Shown here: positions 9,673 to 17,736 of the stretch, in pieces
Position numbering within the stretch: position 1 is the stretch's first letter
Layout: each line of letters opens with the position of its first letter
NCBI RefSeq assembly: GCF_003931855.1
Contig: NZ_CP034248.1
Location: 2,046,001 to 2,110,000, forward strand
DNA: 64,000 bases
Direction: 5' to 3'
Source of the DNA: Paenibacillus lentus
GTDB lineage: Bacteria > Bacillota > Bacilli > Paenibacillales > Paenibacillaceae
Position numbers and translations under genes: made by a program
The notes under the pieces: model-generated
The model's database searches: none
Told to the model about the DNA's origin: nothing
Seen by the model: only the letters and a program-made list of their open reading frames with translations

Positions 9673-10799
9673 GAGGAAGGCTGTATACTACATTGCTAAT
9701 TATAGTGCTATGTACTTGTGGGATCATGCTTACGGGCTGCCAACTAAAAGATGTGGAGCGGCGGTCGTTTGTCCTCGCTTTCGGAATAGATTCTGCCCCG
9801 ACCGACGAGGGGAAGGACAATCAAAATTTGATCGAGGTGACGTTGAAGCTTGCTATTCCAGAAGGTGATCCGTCAAAAAGAGATCAGGAAGCGGTGATCA
9901 TCTCGCAAGTTTCTAACACTATTCCGGAGGCCATCCGTTTGTTGAAGTCAAAGGTGGATAAGGAATTGGATTTCAGCCAATGCAAAACGTTGTTATTCGG
10001 CGAAAGCTATGCCAAGAAGAGTATATCTGAAATTAGTGACTGGATGGTTCGACGCAGAGATATTCAGTTGGTCGCCTATAATGGAGTAGCTCGGCCTAGT
10101 GCGAAGGAAGTGCTGTCTTTGCATCCCAAGAGTGAACGTGTTCCTGCATACTCCCTTATTTTAAGCTTAGGGAGAGAGGGGACGGAGTCTCCTTTTATCG
10201 TAGGCATGTTCTCATACAACTTTAGACGCCATTTGTCAGAGCAGGGGTTAGATCCTATTCTGCCTTTGGTTGAAAAAGATGGGGAGGAGGCCATCCTTAT
10301 TAATAAGTCAGTCCTGCTGGATAAAAAGAGAGCGCGTGCTGAATTGACGCCTGATGAAACCCGGCTCTATAACCTGCTTATGACACAAAATTTGCGAACC
10401 AGTTTCTTCGCTGAAAAGGATGGTGTTATTTATAGCTACAATATGGAGTCGACGCATGCAAAATTTAAATTGATTACCTCCAAAGAGGGTAAGACAATTG
10501 TTCAATATTATGTTGGGGGCCGAGCGATATTAGAGGATAACAACCAGGACGTTGAGACGACGGGCTCCCTTCTTCGAGAGGTTTCAAAAGTGGCTAGTGA
10601 AAAATGGGAGAAGGATATCAATAAGTTTCTCGTTAAAGTCCATGGAACCGGGTTGGATCCGCTAGGCTGGGGTTTAAGATATATGGCTTTGAATTGGAAT
10701 AATGCCACGGAGATTGAAGACTGGGAGAAAATATATCCCCAGCTTGAATTCAGGGTTAAAGCTGATGTGGAAATTAAGTACTCGGGGATGATCCATTAA
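9669..10799 (+). CDS. Spore germination receptor subunit C (GerAC-type lipoprotein)
   Basis: Lipoprotein subunit of the germinant receptor, 376 residues. A short signal peptide ends in the lipobox LTGC, so the mature protein starts at a diacylglycerol-modified cysteine on the outer face of the inner spore membrane. The body shows family features: FVLAFGIDSAP near the N-terminus, then a CKTLLFGESYAKK-type strand, and a C-terminal ~160-residue domain. It overlaps subunit B by 4 bases and ends the operon just before a hairpin. Length is normal for the family. Confidence 0.93.
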   Translation: MRGRLYTTLLIIVLCTCGIMLTGCQLKDVERRSFVLAFGIDSAPTDEGKDNQNLIEVTLKLAIPEGDPSKRDQEAVIISQVSNTIPEAIRLLKSKVDKELDFSQCKTLLFGESYAKKSISEISDWMVRRRDIQLVAYNGVARPSAKEVLSLHPKSERVPAYSLILSLGREGTESPFIVGMFSYNFRRHLSEQGLDPILPLVEKDGEEAILINKSVLLDKKRARAELTPDETRLYNLLMTQNLRTSFFAEKDGVIYSYNMESTHAKFKLITSKEGKTIVQYYVGGRAILEDNNQDVETTGSLLREVSKVASEKWEKDINKFLVKVHGTGLDPLGWGLRYMALNWNNATEIEDWEKIYPQLEFRVKADVEIKYSGMIH

Positions 10800-10824
10800 G
10801 GATCTGACTTCGCCGAAAGCAAAT

Positions 10825-10866
10825 AAGACCTCCCGGGCAGAGGAATCTGACGGAGAGGTCTTTGTT
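10825..10866 (+). terminator. Terminator between gerC and a convergent gene
   Basis: Arms AAGACCTC and GAGGTCTT around a 22-base loop, with TTTGTT after it. On the opposite strand the same arms are followed by TATTTGC, so it probably serves both convergent genes. Confidence 0.75.
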
Positions 10867-10871
10867 AACAT

Positions 10872-11222
10872 TTAGGAACGGGAAGAATCATGTTCCTCCC
10901 CGCTATAGCCATTTAAGACATCGATGCCAGGCATCGCGTTCGGGTCTGGGGCTGCCGGATCCACCGGACTGTTTGCTGAAATTTCATCAGCATCGGGGAT
11001 ATCTGGAAAGTCGTTGTCGTTGTTGTTGTTGTTGTTGTCCGCTATTGCATCTAAATTATCACCGGAGTCATCTTCGCTGAGAGTCTGGGTAATACGGGTA
11101 TCATGCGGTAGCAAATCATCGCCGGGAATGTCGTTCTCCGGACGATATTCTCTTAATATCTCGTAACGTTCATACTCGTGATCAGCGGCTTTTGTCTTAG
11201 GGAACTCTGATTCTTCAGTCAA
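10872..11222 (-). CDS. Small acidic hypothetical protein with an Asn run
   Basis: Not recognised. A 116-residue, strongly acidic, proline-containing protein that looks disordered. A run of six asparagines (NNNNNNDNDF) is encoded by a GTT repeat on the plus strand near 11018-11040. No membrane segment or signal peptide. The TTG at 11222 is chosen because GGAGGG lies 7 bases upstream; a GTG at 11237 keeps the frame but has no site of its own. It is convergent with the germination operon and shares its terminator. A spore-associated role would only be a guess from position. Confidence 0.6.
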   Translation of the reverse strand: MTEESEFPKTKAADHEYERYEILREYRPENDIPGDDLLPHDTRITQTLSEDDSGDNLDAIADNNNNNNDNDFPDIPDADEISANSPVDPAAPDPNAMPGIDVLNGYSGEEHDSSRS

Positions 11223-11329
11223 AGGGAATCCCTCCACAGTTATAGTTGTGCCTGCATGAAGCTGAGGTCTTACTTGGAGTTTACCCTAGATCCTGGTATT
11301 CAAACAGTAATGTTCAATTTTTTTTGTAG

Positions 11330-11359
11330 TTGACTTGATGCAGCAGAGACGACTACAAT
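11330..11359 (+). promoter_or_regulatory. Sigma-A-type promoter of the LacI-family gene
   Basis: TTGACT (11330-11335), 18-bp spacer, TACAAT (11354-11359). The expected start point is near 11366, about 50 bases before the regulator's start codon. Confidence 0.7.
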
Positions 11360-11417
11360 TTGCTTGACCCCGTATATGAGCTTGCTCGGATGAATGTACC
11401 AGGAGATGAGAGAACGA

Positions 11418-12422
11418 TTGACTACGATTTATGATATTGCCAAGTTAACGGGCTTTTCGCCGACCACAGTATCTAAAGTGTTTAACGGATATTCCGATGT
11501 TAGCGAGAAGACACGCCGCAAAATTCTAGAGGCGGCACAGCAGTTGGGGTATGTTCCGAATGCGCATGCCCGGTCGCTGACGACCAAGCGATCCTGGACG
11601 ATCGGCGTATTGTTTAATGAATCATCGGGAGCAGGGCTACTGCATCCTTATTTTGGCGGTGTAATTGAGGGATTCAAGAAGGTGGCTACCTCCAAGGGCT
11701 ATGATCTGATGTTTATTACGAAGGATATCGGAGGCAAACCGAGCGGATATTTGGAGCATTGTAAAATACGAGGCGTTGACGGAATTGTCGTGATTTTGCC
11801 CGATTATTCGGACCCCTACTTTCATGAGCTGGTGGAGGCGGACATCCCTTGCGTGTTGCTGGACTCCGACCTGGAGCACGCCAGCACGATCTATTCGGAT
11901 AATATTATTGGATGTGAGCTTGCCGTCGATTATTTATATTCGCTGGGCCATCGTTCCATTGCCTATATTGGAGGCGGACATTCCTTTGCGGGAGAGAAGC
12001 GGATGCAAGGATTCAAGGAAGCGATGCAGCGTCACGGATTATCGATCTGTCCTGAATTCATCGTTCAGGGAAGCTATGATTTTACCGTGGAGAGCGGACG
12101 GAAGGCGATGGGGCAGCTGCTGCAATTGGCAGATAGACCGACAGCCGTGTTTGCTGCTGGGGATAATCTGGCCGTCGGTGCGATGATAGCCATGAGAGAG
12201 CAGGGGCTATCCGTACCTGAAGACATCTCTGTTATCGGCTTTGATGATATTGAAATGGCAAAATATTTAACGCCTGCTCTGACAACGATCCGCCAAAACA
12301 CATATAGACTTGGCAGCAGGGCCGCTGACATGTTAATCTATTCAATAGAAGGACATAAAGAATTGCAGCGAGATTTGCTTCCCGTCGAACTGGTCATACG
12401 CGATTCATGCCGCCCATTGTAG
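11418..12422 (+). CDS. LacI-family transcriptional regulator
   Basis: Sugar-responsive repressor of about 334 residues. The N-terminal helix-turn-helix (TIYDIAKLTGFSPTTVSKVFNG) and hinge (NAHARSLTTKRS) are classical LacI. The rest is a periplasmic-binding-protein-like effector domain with SIAYIGGG and ISVIGFDDIEMAKYLTPALTTI. The TTG at 11418 gives the usual family N-terminus (MTTIYDIAKL) and has AGGAGA about 11 bases upstream; an in-frame ATG at 11394 is the alternative. A perfect 16-bp palindrome lies 36 bases after its stop, ahead of the phosphorylase gene, and is the obvious operator. It probably controls that gene in response to an oligosaccharide. Confidence 0.93.
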   Translation: MTTIYDIAKLTGFSPTTVSKVFNGYSDVSEKTRRKILEAAQQLGYVPNAHARSLTTKRSWTIGVLFNESSGAGLLHPYFGGVIEGFKKVATSKGYDLMFITKDIGGKPSGYLEHCKIRGVDGIVVILPDYSDPYFHELVEADIPCVLLDSDLEHASTIYSDNIIGCELAVDYLYSLGHRSIAYIGGGHSFAGEKRMQGFKEAMQRHGLSICPEFIVQGSYDFTVESGRKAMGQLLQLADRPTAVFAAGDNLAVGAMIAMREQGLSVPEDISVIGFDDIEMAKYLTPALTTIRQNTYRLGSRAADMLIYSIEGHKELQRDLLPVELVIRDSCRPL

Positions 12423-12457
12423 TTCCTCTTATGGGTTGGCTTGTTTTTCGAAATAAA

Positions 12458-12473
12458 TCGAAACCGGTTTCGA
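12458..12473. promoter_or_regulatory. Palindromic LacI-type operator
   Basis: TCGAAACCGGTTTCGA is a perfect 16-bp palindrome with the CG-centred shape of LacI-family operators. It lies between the LacI gene and the phosphorylase gene, about 70 bases before the latter's start codon. It is probably bound by the adjacent regulator. Confidence 0.75.
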
Positions 12474-12544
12474 CCCTTCTGCTATGCGGAAGTCTCTTGA
12501 ATATCGGATGGGCTGAAAACAATAATTTATTGGAGGTCAACAGT

Positions 12545-15500
12545 ATGTCTAACTATTCTTTTGATCAGAATGCTTTTGTCATCAAGCAATTTGATAAAGC
12601 GAAGCCATTCTCAAGCTTTCTCCCCGGTTTGGCAGGATTAAAGGGGATTCCGATGTGGACGTTCTATGTTAATCGGGGGCAAGCGGTCTGCAGCTTCGGA
12701 ATTCGTGATAAGAACAGCCCGATTATGGAGTTCTCCCCGGCGAGCATTACTTACCAATCGGTATCTTCCAAAGGCTTCAGAACCTTCATTAAACGAGAAG
12801 GCGCTGAGGATATCTATGAGCCATTCCAAAGTGCGGCTCCAGATGCTGCGGCGGAGCGGAAGATGGTGATTCTGCCAAATGAGATCGGGATCGAGGAAGT
12901 GAATAAGAAGCAGGGCATTGCAGTTAAGGTCACTTATTTTCAGATGCCGAATGATGATTATGCTGCTTTGGTTCGAAAAGTGGAGATTACGAATATATCG
13001 GGGCAGCCGGTAAAGCTGGAGCTGTTGGATGGCCTGCCGGAAATTCTTCCTTATGGCGTAGATAACGCAGGGTACAAGGAAATAGGGAATCTGCTACGAA
13101 GCTGGATGGAAGTGTATAATCTGGACAATAACATTCCTTATTACCGCGTGCGGTCCAGCACGAACGATAGCGCGGAGGTCAGCGAGGTGCAGAGCGGCCA
13201 TTTCTATCTATCGTTCGACCAGGACGGCAAAATCATCAAGCCGATTGTCGACTTCCAGATTATTTTTGGCGACAATACGTCCCTCGCCTATCCGGATTGC
13301 TTTGCGGAGCGCTCTCTCGCTGAGCTAATGGCGGAGCAGGAGTACTGCACAAATAAGGTGCCGTGCGGCTTCACAGGAGTATCCGCTCAGTTAGCACCAG
13401 GAGAGACAACTACGCTGCATACAATTATTGGGCATATCGACAGCGTGGAGCGCTTGAATGAGAAAGCTCCAGCGATTTCCACCCCGGCTTATATTGCCGC
13501 TAAGCAGAAGGAAGCCGGGCAATTGACTGATCAACTGACTGAAGATATCGCTACCCAGACGTCGACGCCATTATTCGATGCTTATTGCCGACAAAGCTAT
13601 TTGGATAACTTCCTGCGCGGCGGCTATCCATTTCTTTTCGAGAATGGCCGGGATGGGTTCGTCATTCACCTGTACTCCCGTAAACATGGGGATTTGGAGC
13701 GGGATTACAATTTCTTCTCCATTGAGCCGGAATACTATTCTCAAGGGAACGGGAATTTCCGCGACGCGAACCAGAACCGTCGGAATGATATCTATTTCAA
13801 CCCGCGCGTTGGTACGTTCAATATCGTGACATTCTTCAGCTTGATTCAGGCTGATGGCTACAACCCGCTTGGCGTAGAAGGAACGAGCTTTACGGTGCCA
13901 AAGGAGCAGGCTGCCAAGCTTCAGGAGTGGGTAGAGACTTCAGTATCGAACCCTCAAATTGTGGACCAATTGCTTGTCCTGTGCCTTGGCAAGTATACGC
14001 CGGGCAAAGTCGTTTCCTTACTGGCAGACAAGGATGCGGGTTTAAAACGGGGCGAGGAAGAGATTCTGACGGGAATTCTGTCGCTCTCAGAACAAAATAT
14101 TGAAGCTGCTTTCCGCGAAGGCTACTGGTCGGATCACTGGACGTACAACATGGATCTGGTAGACGGTTATCTGGAAATTTTCCCGGATCGCAGAGAGGAA
14201 CTGCTGTTCGGGGAAGAGGTGTATACGTTCTTCGACAGTCCAGCCCGAGTGCTTCCTCGAAGCGAGAAATACGTGATCAATGGAGACAAAGTTCGTCAAT
14301 ATGGCGCGTTGGAGCACGATGAAGAAAAAATGCAGAAATTCGGCTTGTCCCTCAATGATACGAACTGGCTGAAGACCAAGCATGGAGAGGGCGGGATATT
14401 CCGTACGAATTTGCTCGTTAAGTTAGTCTCGCTGTCGTTGAACAAGTTCGCAACACTTGATCCTTATGGCATGGGCGTAGAAATGGAAGGCGATAAGCCG
14501 GGTTGGAACGATGCGATGAACGGCTTGCCAGGATTATTCGGCTCCGGTATGAGTGAGACGTTCGAACTGAAGCGTATCGTAAATCTGGTGATTGAGGCGA
14601 GCGAGGCTTACGGCGATAAGAAGATCGGGCTACCAGAAGAAATGCACCAGCTGCTCGTTCAGGTTAGCCAGCTATTGCAGCGTAATTTGGACGGTCAGCT
14701 TGAGCAGTTCGATTACTGGGATCAAGTCGCCTCCGTACGCGAGCAATATAGGGATGACATCCGTTTTGGCATTAGCGGTGAACTGCAGCAAATTTCATTG
14801 GGCGAGCTAGGGCGTATTTACACGCAAATGCTAAGTAAGATCGATCAAGGCATCAAACGGGCTATTGAGCTGGGGGATGGTCTGACACCGACTTATTTCG
14901 TCTTTGATGCGGTTGAATATGAGCCGGTTACAGATGCGCAGGGCAAGCCTGTCATTAGCGGCTACGGCCTTCCCAAGGTTATCGTTAAGAAATTCGAGGC
15001 GAAGCCGCTGCCGCATTTCCTTGAAGGGCCTACACGTTGGCTGAAGACGATAAATGATAAAAATCAAGCCAAGGAAGTATATGAGCTGATTCGGAAAAGC
15101 GATCTGTACGACAAGGAAATCCAAATGTACAAAACCTCGGTAAGTCTTGATGGCGAATCTCAGGAAATTGGCCGGATTCGGGCGTTTACGCCAGGCTGGC
15201 TGGAGCGGGAATCCGTGTTCCTTCATATGACCTATAAGTATTTATTGGCGCTGCTCAAGAGCGGGCTGTATGAGCAGTTTTTTGCGGAAATGAAAACATC
15301 CTTGATTCCGTTCCTTGATCCTGCGGTATACGGCCGTAGCACGCTAGAGAACTCGTCATTTATCGCCACGAGCGTCAATCCCGATCCTCATGTACACGGC
15401 CGCGGCTTTGTCGCCCGCTTGAGCGGATCGACTGCGGAATTTATCAGCATGTGGATTAAAATGATGATAGGCACTCAGGCGTTCAGCGTGAAGGACGGTC

Positions 15501-15772
15501 AACTGCAGCTTGCTCTCGATCCGACATTGCCAGGCTGGCTGTTCAACGAGCAAGGGGAAGTCACCTTCAAGTTCCTCGGCAGCACGCAAGTGACTTACCA
15601 TAATCCACGCAAGGCGGATACATTCGGCGTCGATTCCGCAGTGGTTGAGCGGATGCAAGTGGTGAAGAAGGATGGCAGTGCAACTGACATCACAGGTGGT
15701 GTCATAACTGGCGAACTGGCGCATGAAGTCCGGAATGGCACAGTAGAGGCTATTCATGTTTATTTGAAGTAA
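12545..15772 (+). CDS. Large GH94-clan glycoside phosphorylase (GH94/GH149/GH161-like)
   Basis: Cytoplasmic protein of 1075 residues, probably an inverting phosphorylase that splits a beta-glucoside with phosphate to give alpha-glucose 1-phosphate. The likely general acid is D656 in KPGWNDAMNGLPGLFGSG, equivalent to the WND motif of cellobiose phosphorylases. The N-terminal beta-sandwich shows FSSFLPGLAGLKGIPMWTFYVNRGQ. The C-terminal barrel ends with FIATSVNPDPHVHGRGFVARLSGSTAEF. It is about 250 residues longer than cellobiose phosphorylases, which fits the beta-1,3-glucan phosphorylase families GH149 or GH161 better; I recall similar Paenibacillus proteins but cannot confirm the family. The ATG at 12545 follows GGAGG by 8 bases. 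It is probably repressed by the upstream LacI protein. Confidence 0.8.
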   Translation: MSNYSFDQNAFVIKQFDKAKPFSSFLPGLAGLKGIPMWTFYVNRGQAVCSFGIRDKNSPIMEFSPASITYQSVSSKGFRTFIKREGAEDIYEPFQSAAPDAAAERKMVILPNEIGIEEVNKKQGIAVKVTYFQMPNDDYAALVRKVEITNISGQPVKLELLDGLPEILPYGVDNAGYKEIGNLLRSWMEVYNLDNNIPYYRVRSSTNDSAEVSEVQSGHFYLSFDQDGKIIKPIVDFQIIFGDNTSLAYPDCFAERSLAELMAEQEYCTNKVPCGFTGVSAQLAPGETTTLHTIIGHIDSVERLNEKAPAISTPAYIAAKQKEAGQLTDQLTEDIATQTSTPLFDAYCRQSYLDNFLRGGYPFLFENGRDGFVIHLYSRKHGDLERDYNFFSIEPEYYSQGNGNFRDANQNRRNDIYFNPRVGTFNIVTFFSLIQADGYNPLGVEGTSFTVPKEQAAKLQEWVETSVSNPQIVDQLLVLCLGKYTPGKVVSLLADKDAGLKRGEEEILTGILSLSEQNIEAAFREGYWSDHWTYNMDLVDGYLEIFPDRREELLFGEEVYTFFDSPARVLPRSEKYVINGDKVRQYGALEHDEEKMQKFGLSLNDTNWLKTKHGEGGIFRTNLLVKLVSLSLNKFATLDPYGMGVEMEGDKPGWNDAMNGLPGLFGSGMSETFELKRIVNLVIEASEAYGDKKIGLPEEMHQLLVQVSQLLQRNLDGQLEQFDYWDQVASVREQYRDDIRFGISGELQQISLGELGRIYTQMLSKIDQGIKRAIELGDGLTPTYFVFDAVEYEPVTDAQGKPVISGYGLPKVIVKKFEAKPLPHFLEGPTRWLKTINDKNQAKEVYELIRKSDLYDKEIQMYKTSVSLDGESQEIGRIRAFTPGWLERESVFLHMTYKYLLALLKSGLYEQFFAEMKTSLIPFLDPAVYGRSTLENSSFIATSVNPDPHVHGRGFVARLSGSTAEFISMWIKMMIGTQAFSVKDGQLQLALDPTLPGWLFNEQGEVTFKFLGSTQVTYHNPRKADTFGVDSAVVERMQVVKKDGSATDITGGVITGELAHEVRNGTVEAIHVYLK

Positions 15773-15867
15773 CTTGTAATAACCGCTTCGGTGAGGCAGG
15801 TTGATTTGGCGTTAACCTTTGGCGGTATGTCGCGGTAATTTTTAGGACGTATACTGGAATCCTGATC

Positions 15868-15921
15868 GGACGTGTACTGGATAATGTGCGTTATATACGC
15901 GCAGTCCAGTCACGTCCTTTC
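15868..15921 (+). terminator. Terminator after the phosphorylase gene
   Basis: Long stem with arms GGACGTG-ACTGGA and TCCAGT-CACGTCC plus an inner GTGCGT/ACGCGC stem, followed by TTTCTGTT. Confidence 0.8.
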
Positions 15922-16531
15922 TGTTATTATTCCGTATTTTATTCCGAGAACTGGTATGAGCAAAAGAGTGCTGCCTGAGATCCCCGGAATACAGCTTGCG
16001 GCCCCTCGCTCTTCTCTCTCATTTGTCTTTTGCAGAAATGGCTAGATCTAACTTTCTTGGTATAACTATTCTTTAATATGGTAATGTAATAATTAAGGTT
16101 CACTTGGATCGGCACAATTTATGAGTTCAGCATTTATAAATGGATTTATAGTCGTTAATTATTGAAATATAGGAGGGTAGGCAGATTTAGGTGGATTTCA
16201 TGTCGTTAAAAGACGGGAAGTGGCCAATCATGGCAGGATTCTTGATTTTAGGCACGTCAAATCCATCTAATCCTTGAAACATTCGTTTAGAGCAGCATTA
16301 GATACATGAAATCCATGTAAAATGCTGACTTGTCTCAAGCAGCTAGGCATAAATTGCAGATCCACCAAACTTCTAATCAAACCTCCAACCTCACCTCCAA
16401 TCAAACTTCCAATCAAACTACGAATCCAGACATTCTAATTCAGACGTTCCAGGCAAGGCGTTTACGAGGCGATGGTTAATGAGGTGAACTAGCTTAAGCC
16501 ACTTAAATTTATGGTAGCAAGGAGTAGTCGT
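15922..16531. other. Gene-free stretch with repeats
   Basis: No supported gene. It contains the four-unit repeat element at 16141-16315 and an imperfect tandem repeat of about 13 bases (TCCAATCAAACTT-like) at 16366-16430. The remaining sequence shows no open frame with a ribosome site. Confidence 0.6.
16141..16315. repeat. Intergenic quartet repeat, copy A
   Basis: Four 19-bp units related to TGGATTTYATGTCGTTAAA. Two are forward (16141-16159, 16192-16210) and two reverse (16247-16265, 16297-16315). Unit starts are 51 bases apart in the forward pair and 50 in the reverse pair, so the element forms a nested dyad. The same arrangement recurs at 33498, 42613 and, in part, 54254. Confidence 0.75.
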
Positions 16532-17497
16532 ATGATTATCAGTGCCAGCAGAAGAACAGATATTCCGGCTTTTTTCGGTGAATGGTTTATGAAACGGATC
16601 GAGGAGGGGTACTTCTACAGGATCAATCCATTCAACCCGAATCAAGTCAGCGGATTTAGCCTGAAGCCTGAAGATGTTGACGCGATAGTGTTCTGGACTA
16701 AAAATCCTAAGCCATTTATAAAACACTTAAATACGTTGGATGAAAAAGGTTATCGTTATTACTTTCAGTTTACATTAAACGATTATCCCAAAGTTCTTGA
16801 GCCTTACGTTCCATCCGTCGGACAAAGAATCGATACCTTTCAAGCTTTAAGCCGAAAAATTGGAGCAGACAAGCTGGTTTGGCGCTACGATCCTATTCTG
16901 ATAAGCAATATTACACCCATTTCCTATCATATAGATAAATTGCAGCACTTAGCCAGCCAGTTCAAAGGTTATACGCACAAGTTAGTGATCAGCTTCATGG
17001 ATTTTTACAATAAAACGGAGAAAAAAATAGAAAGGCTTGAAAAGGAACACCAGATCACGGTTTCAGATATCACTATGCTTGAGCATAAAGAGGAACTGGA
17101 GAAATTCGCAAACGCAATTCGTGAAATAGCGGCCAGAAATCAAATTCAGGTTGAAACTTGTGCTGAAGCTTTGGATCTGGATCATTGCGGCATTTCACAT
17201 GGGAGCTGTATAGATGCCTCTCTCCTATCGCGTATTTTTAATTTAAATTTGAATTATCGTAAAGATAATAATCAACGCGGAGCTTGCTTATGCACGGAAT
17301 CCGTGGATATGGGAGTTTATAATACTTGTAAATTCAATTGTGTATACTGTTATGCCGTTCAAAGTGAAAGTGCGGTTAACAAGACGTTAGAGAAGCACAA
17401 TCCGAATAGTGCTGCGTTAATTCATACGTATGAGGGGCAGTTTGAGATTAGGAAAGAGATAGGTCGTATAAAAAAAGGGGGAGGACGGCTTATATAA
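16532..17497 (+). CDS. DUF1848 family protein
   Basis: Conserved protein of unknown function, 321 residues, recognised by MIISASRRTDIPAFFGEWFMKRIEEGY and AIVFWTKNPKPF. A cysteine cluster near the C-terminus (CLCTESVDMG, then CKFNCVYCYA, a CX3CX2C pattern) resembles the iron-sulfur motif of radical SAM proteins, so metal-cluster binding is plausible. The reaction is unknown. The ATG at 16532 follows AAGGAG by 7 bases; an in-frame ATG at 16511 has no site. It is a single gene closed by a strong terminator, and its neighbours give no functional hint. Confidence 0.85.
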   Translation: MIISASRRTDIPAFFGEWFMKRIEEGYFYRINPFNPNQVSGFSLKPEDVDAIVFWTKNPKPFIKHLNTLDEKGYRYYFQFTLNDYPKVLEPYVPSVGQRIDTFQALSRKIGADKLVWRYDPILISNITPISYHIDKLQHLASQFKGYTHKLVISFMDFYNKTEKKIERLEKEHQITVSDITMLEHKEELEKFANAIREIAARNQIQVETCAEALDLDHCGISHGSCIDASLLSRIFNLNLNYRKDNNQRGACLCTESVDMGVYNTCKFNCVYCYAVQSESAVNKTLEKHNPNSAALIHTYEGQFEIRKEIGRIKKGGGRLI

Positions 17498-17557
17498 TTA
17501 AGATAACAACAATCAAATGAAAGCGTTTTAGGGCGTGTTACCATGAATGTGGGCATG

Positions 17558-17612
17558 AGCCAGGAAGACAATGACTATAATGTATAGTCATTGTTCTTCT
17601 TGGCTCTTTTTG
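17558..17612 (+). terminator. Strong terminator after the DUF1848 gene
   Basis: Near-perfect stem AGCCAGGAAGACAATGACTA paired with TAGTCATTGTTCTTCTTGGCT (one bulge), then CTTTTTG. Confidence 0.85.
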
Positions 17613-17669
17613 CTGGTTTTCGAAGTGAGTGAGACAACAGAATCATGCCATTATTCATTTGACCCAAAC

Positions 17670-17683
17670 TGCAAACGCTTCCT
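17670..17683 (+). promoter_or_regulatory. Candidate cre site before the PTS gene
   Basis: TGCAAACGCTTCCT agrees with the CcpA operator consensus (TGWAARCGYTWNCA) except at two positions. It sits 54 bases upstream of the EIICB start, as expected for carbon catabolite control. A weaker match, TGAAAGCGTTTTAG, lies at 17518. Confidence 0.5.
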
Positions 17684-17736
17684 TTTGGTGATGCTCAAAT
17701 AAGGCAAGATGTATAAAAATCGAGAGGATGATGGAT

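Noticed and set aside
16366-16430. Possible CRISPR-like array in the CAATCAAAC repeats
   Set aside because: Units are about 13 bases, imperfect and without spacers, so this is a simple tandem repeat.
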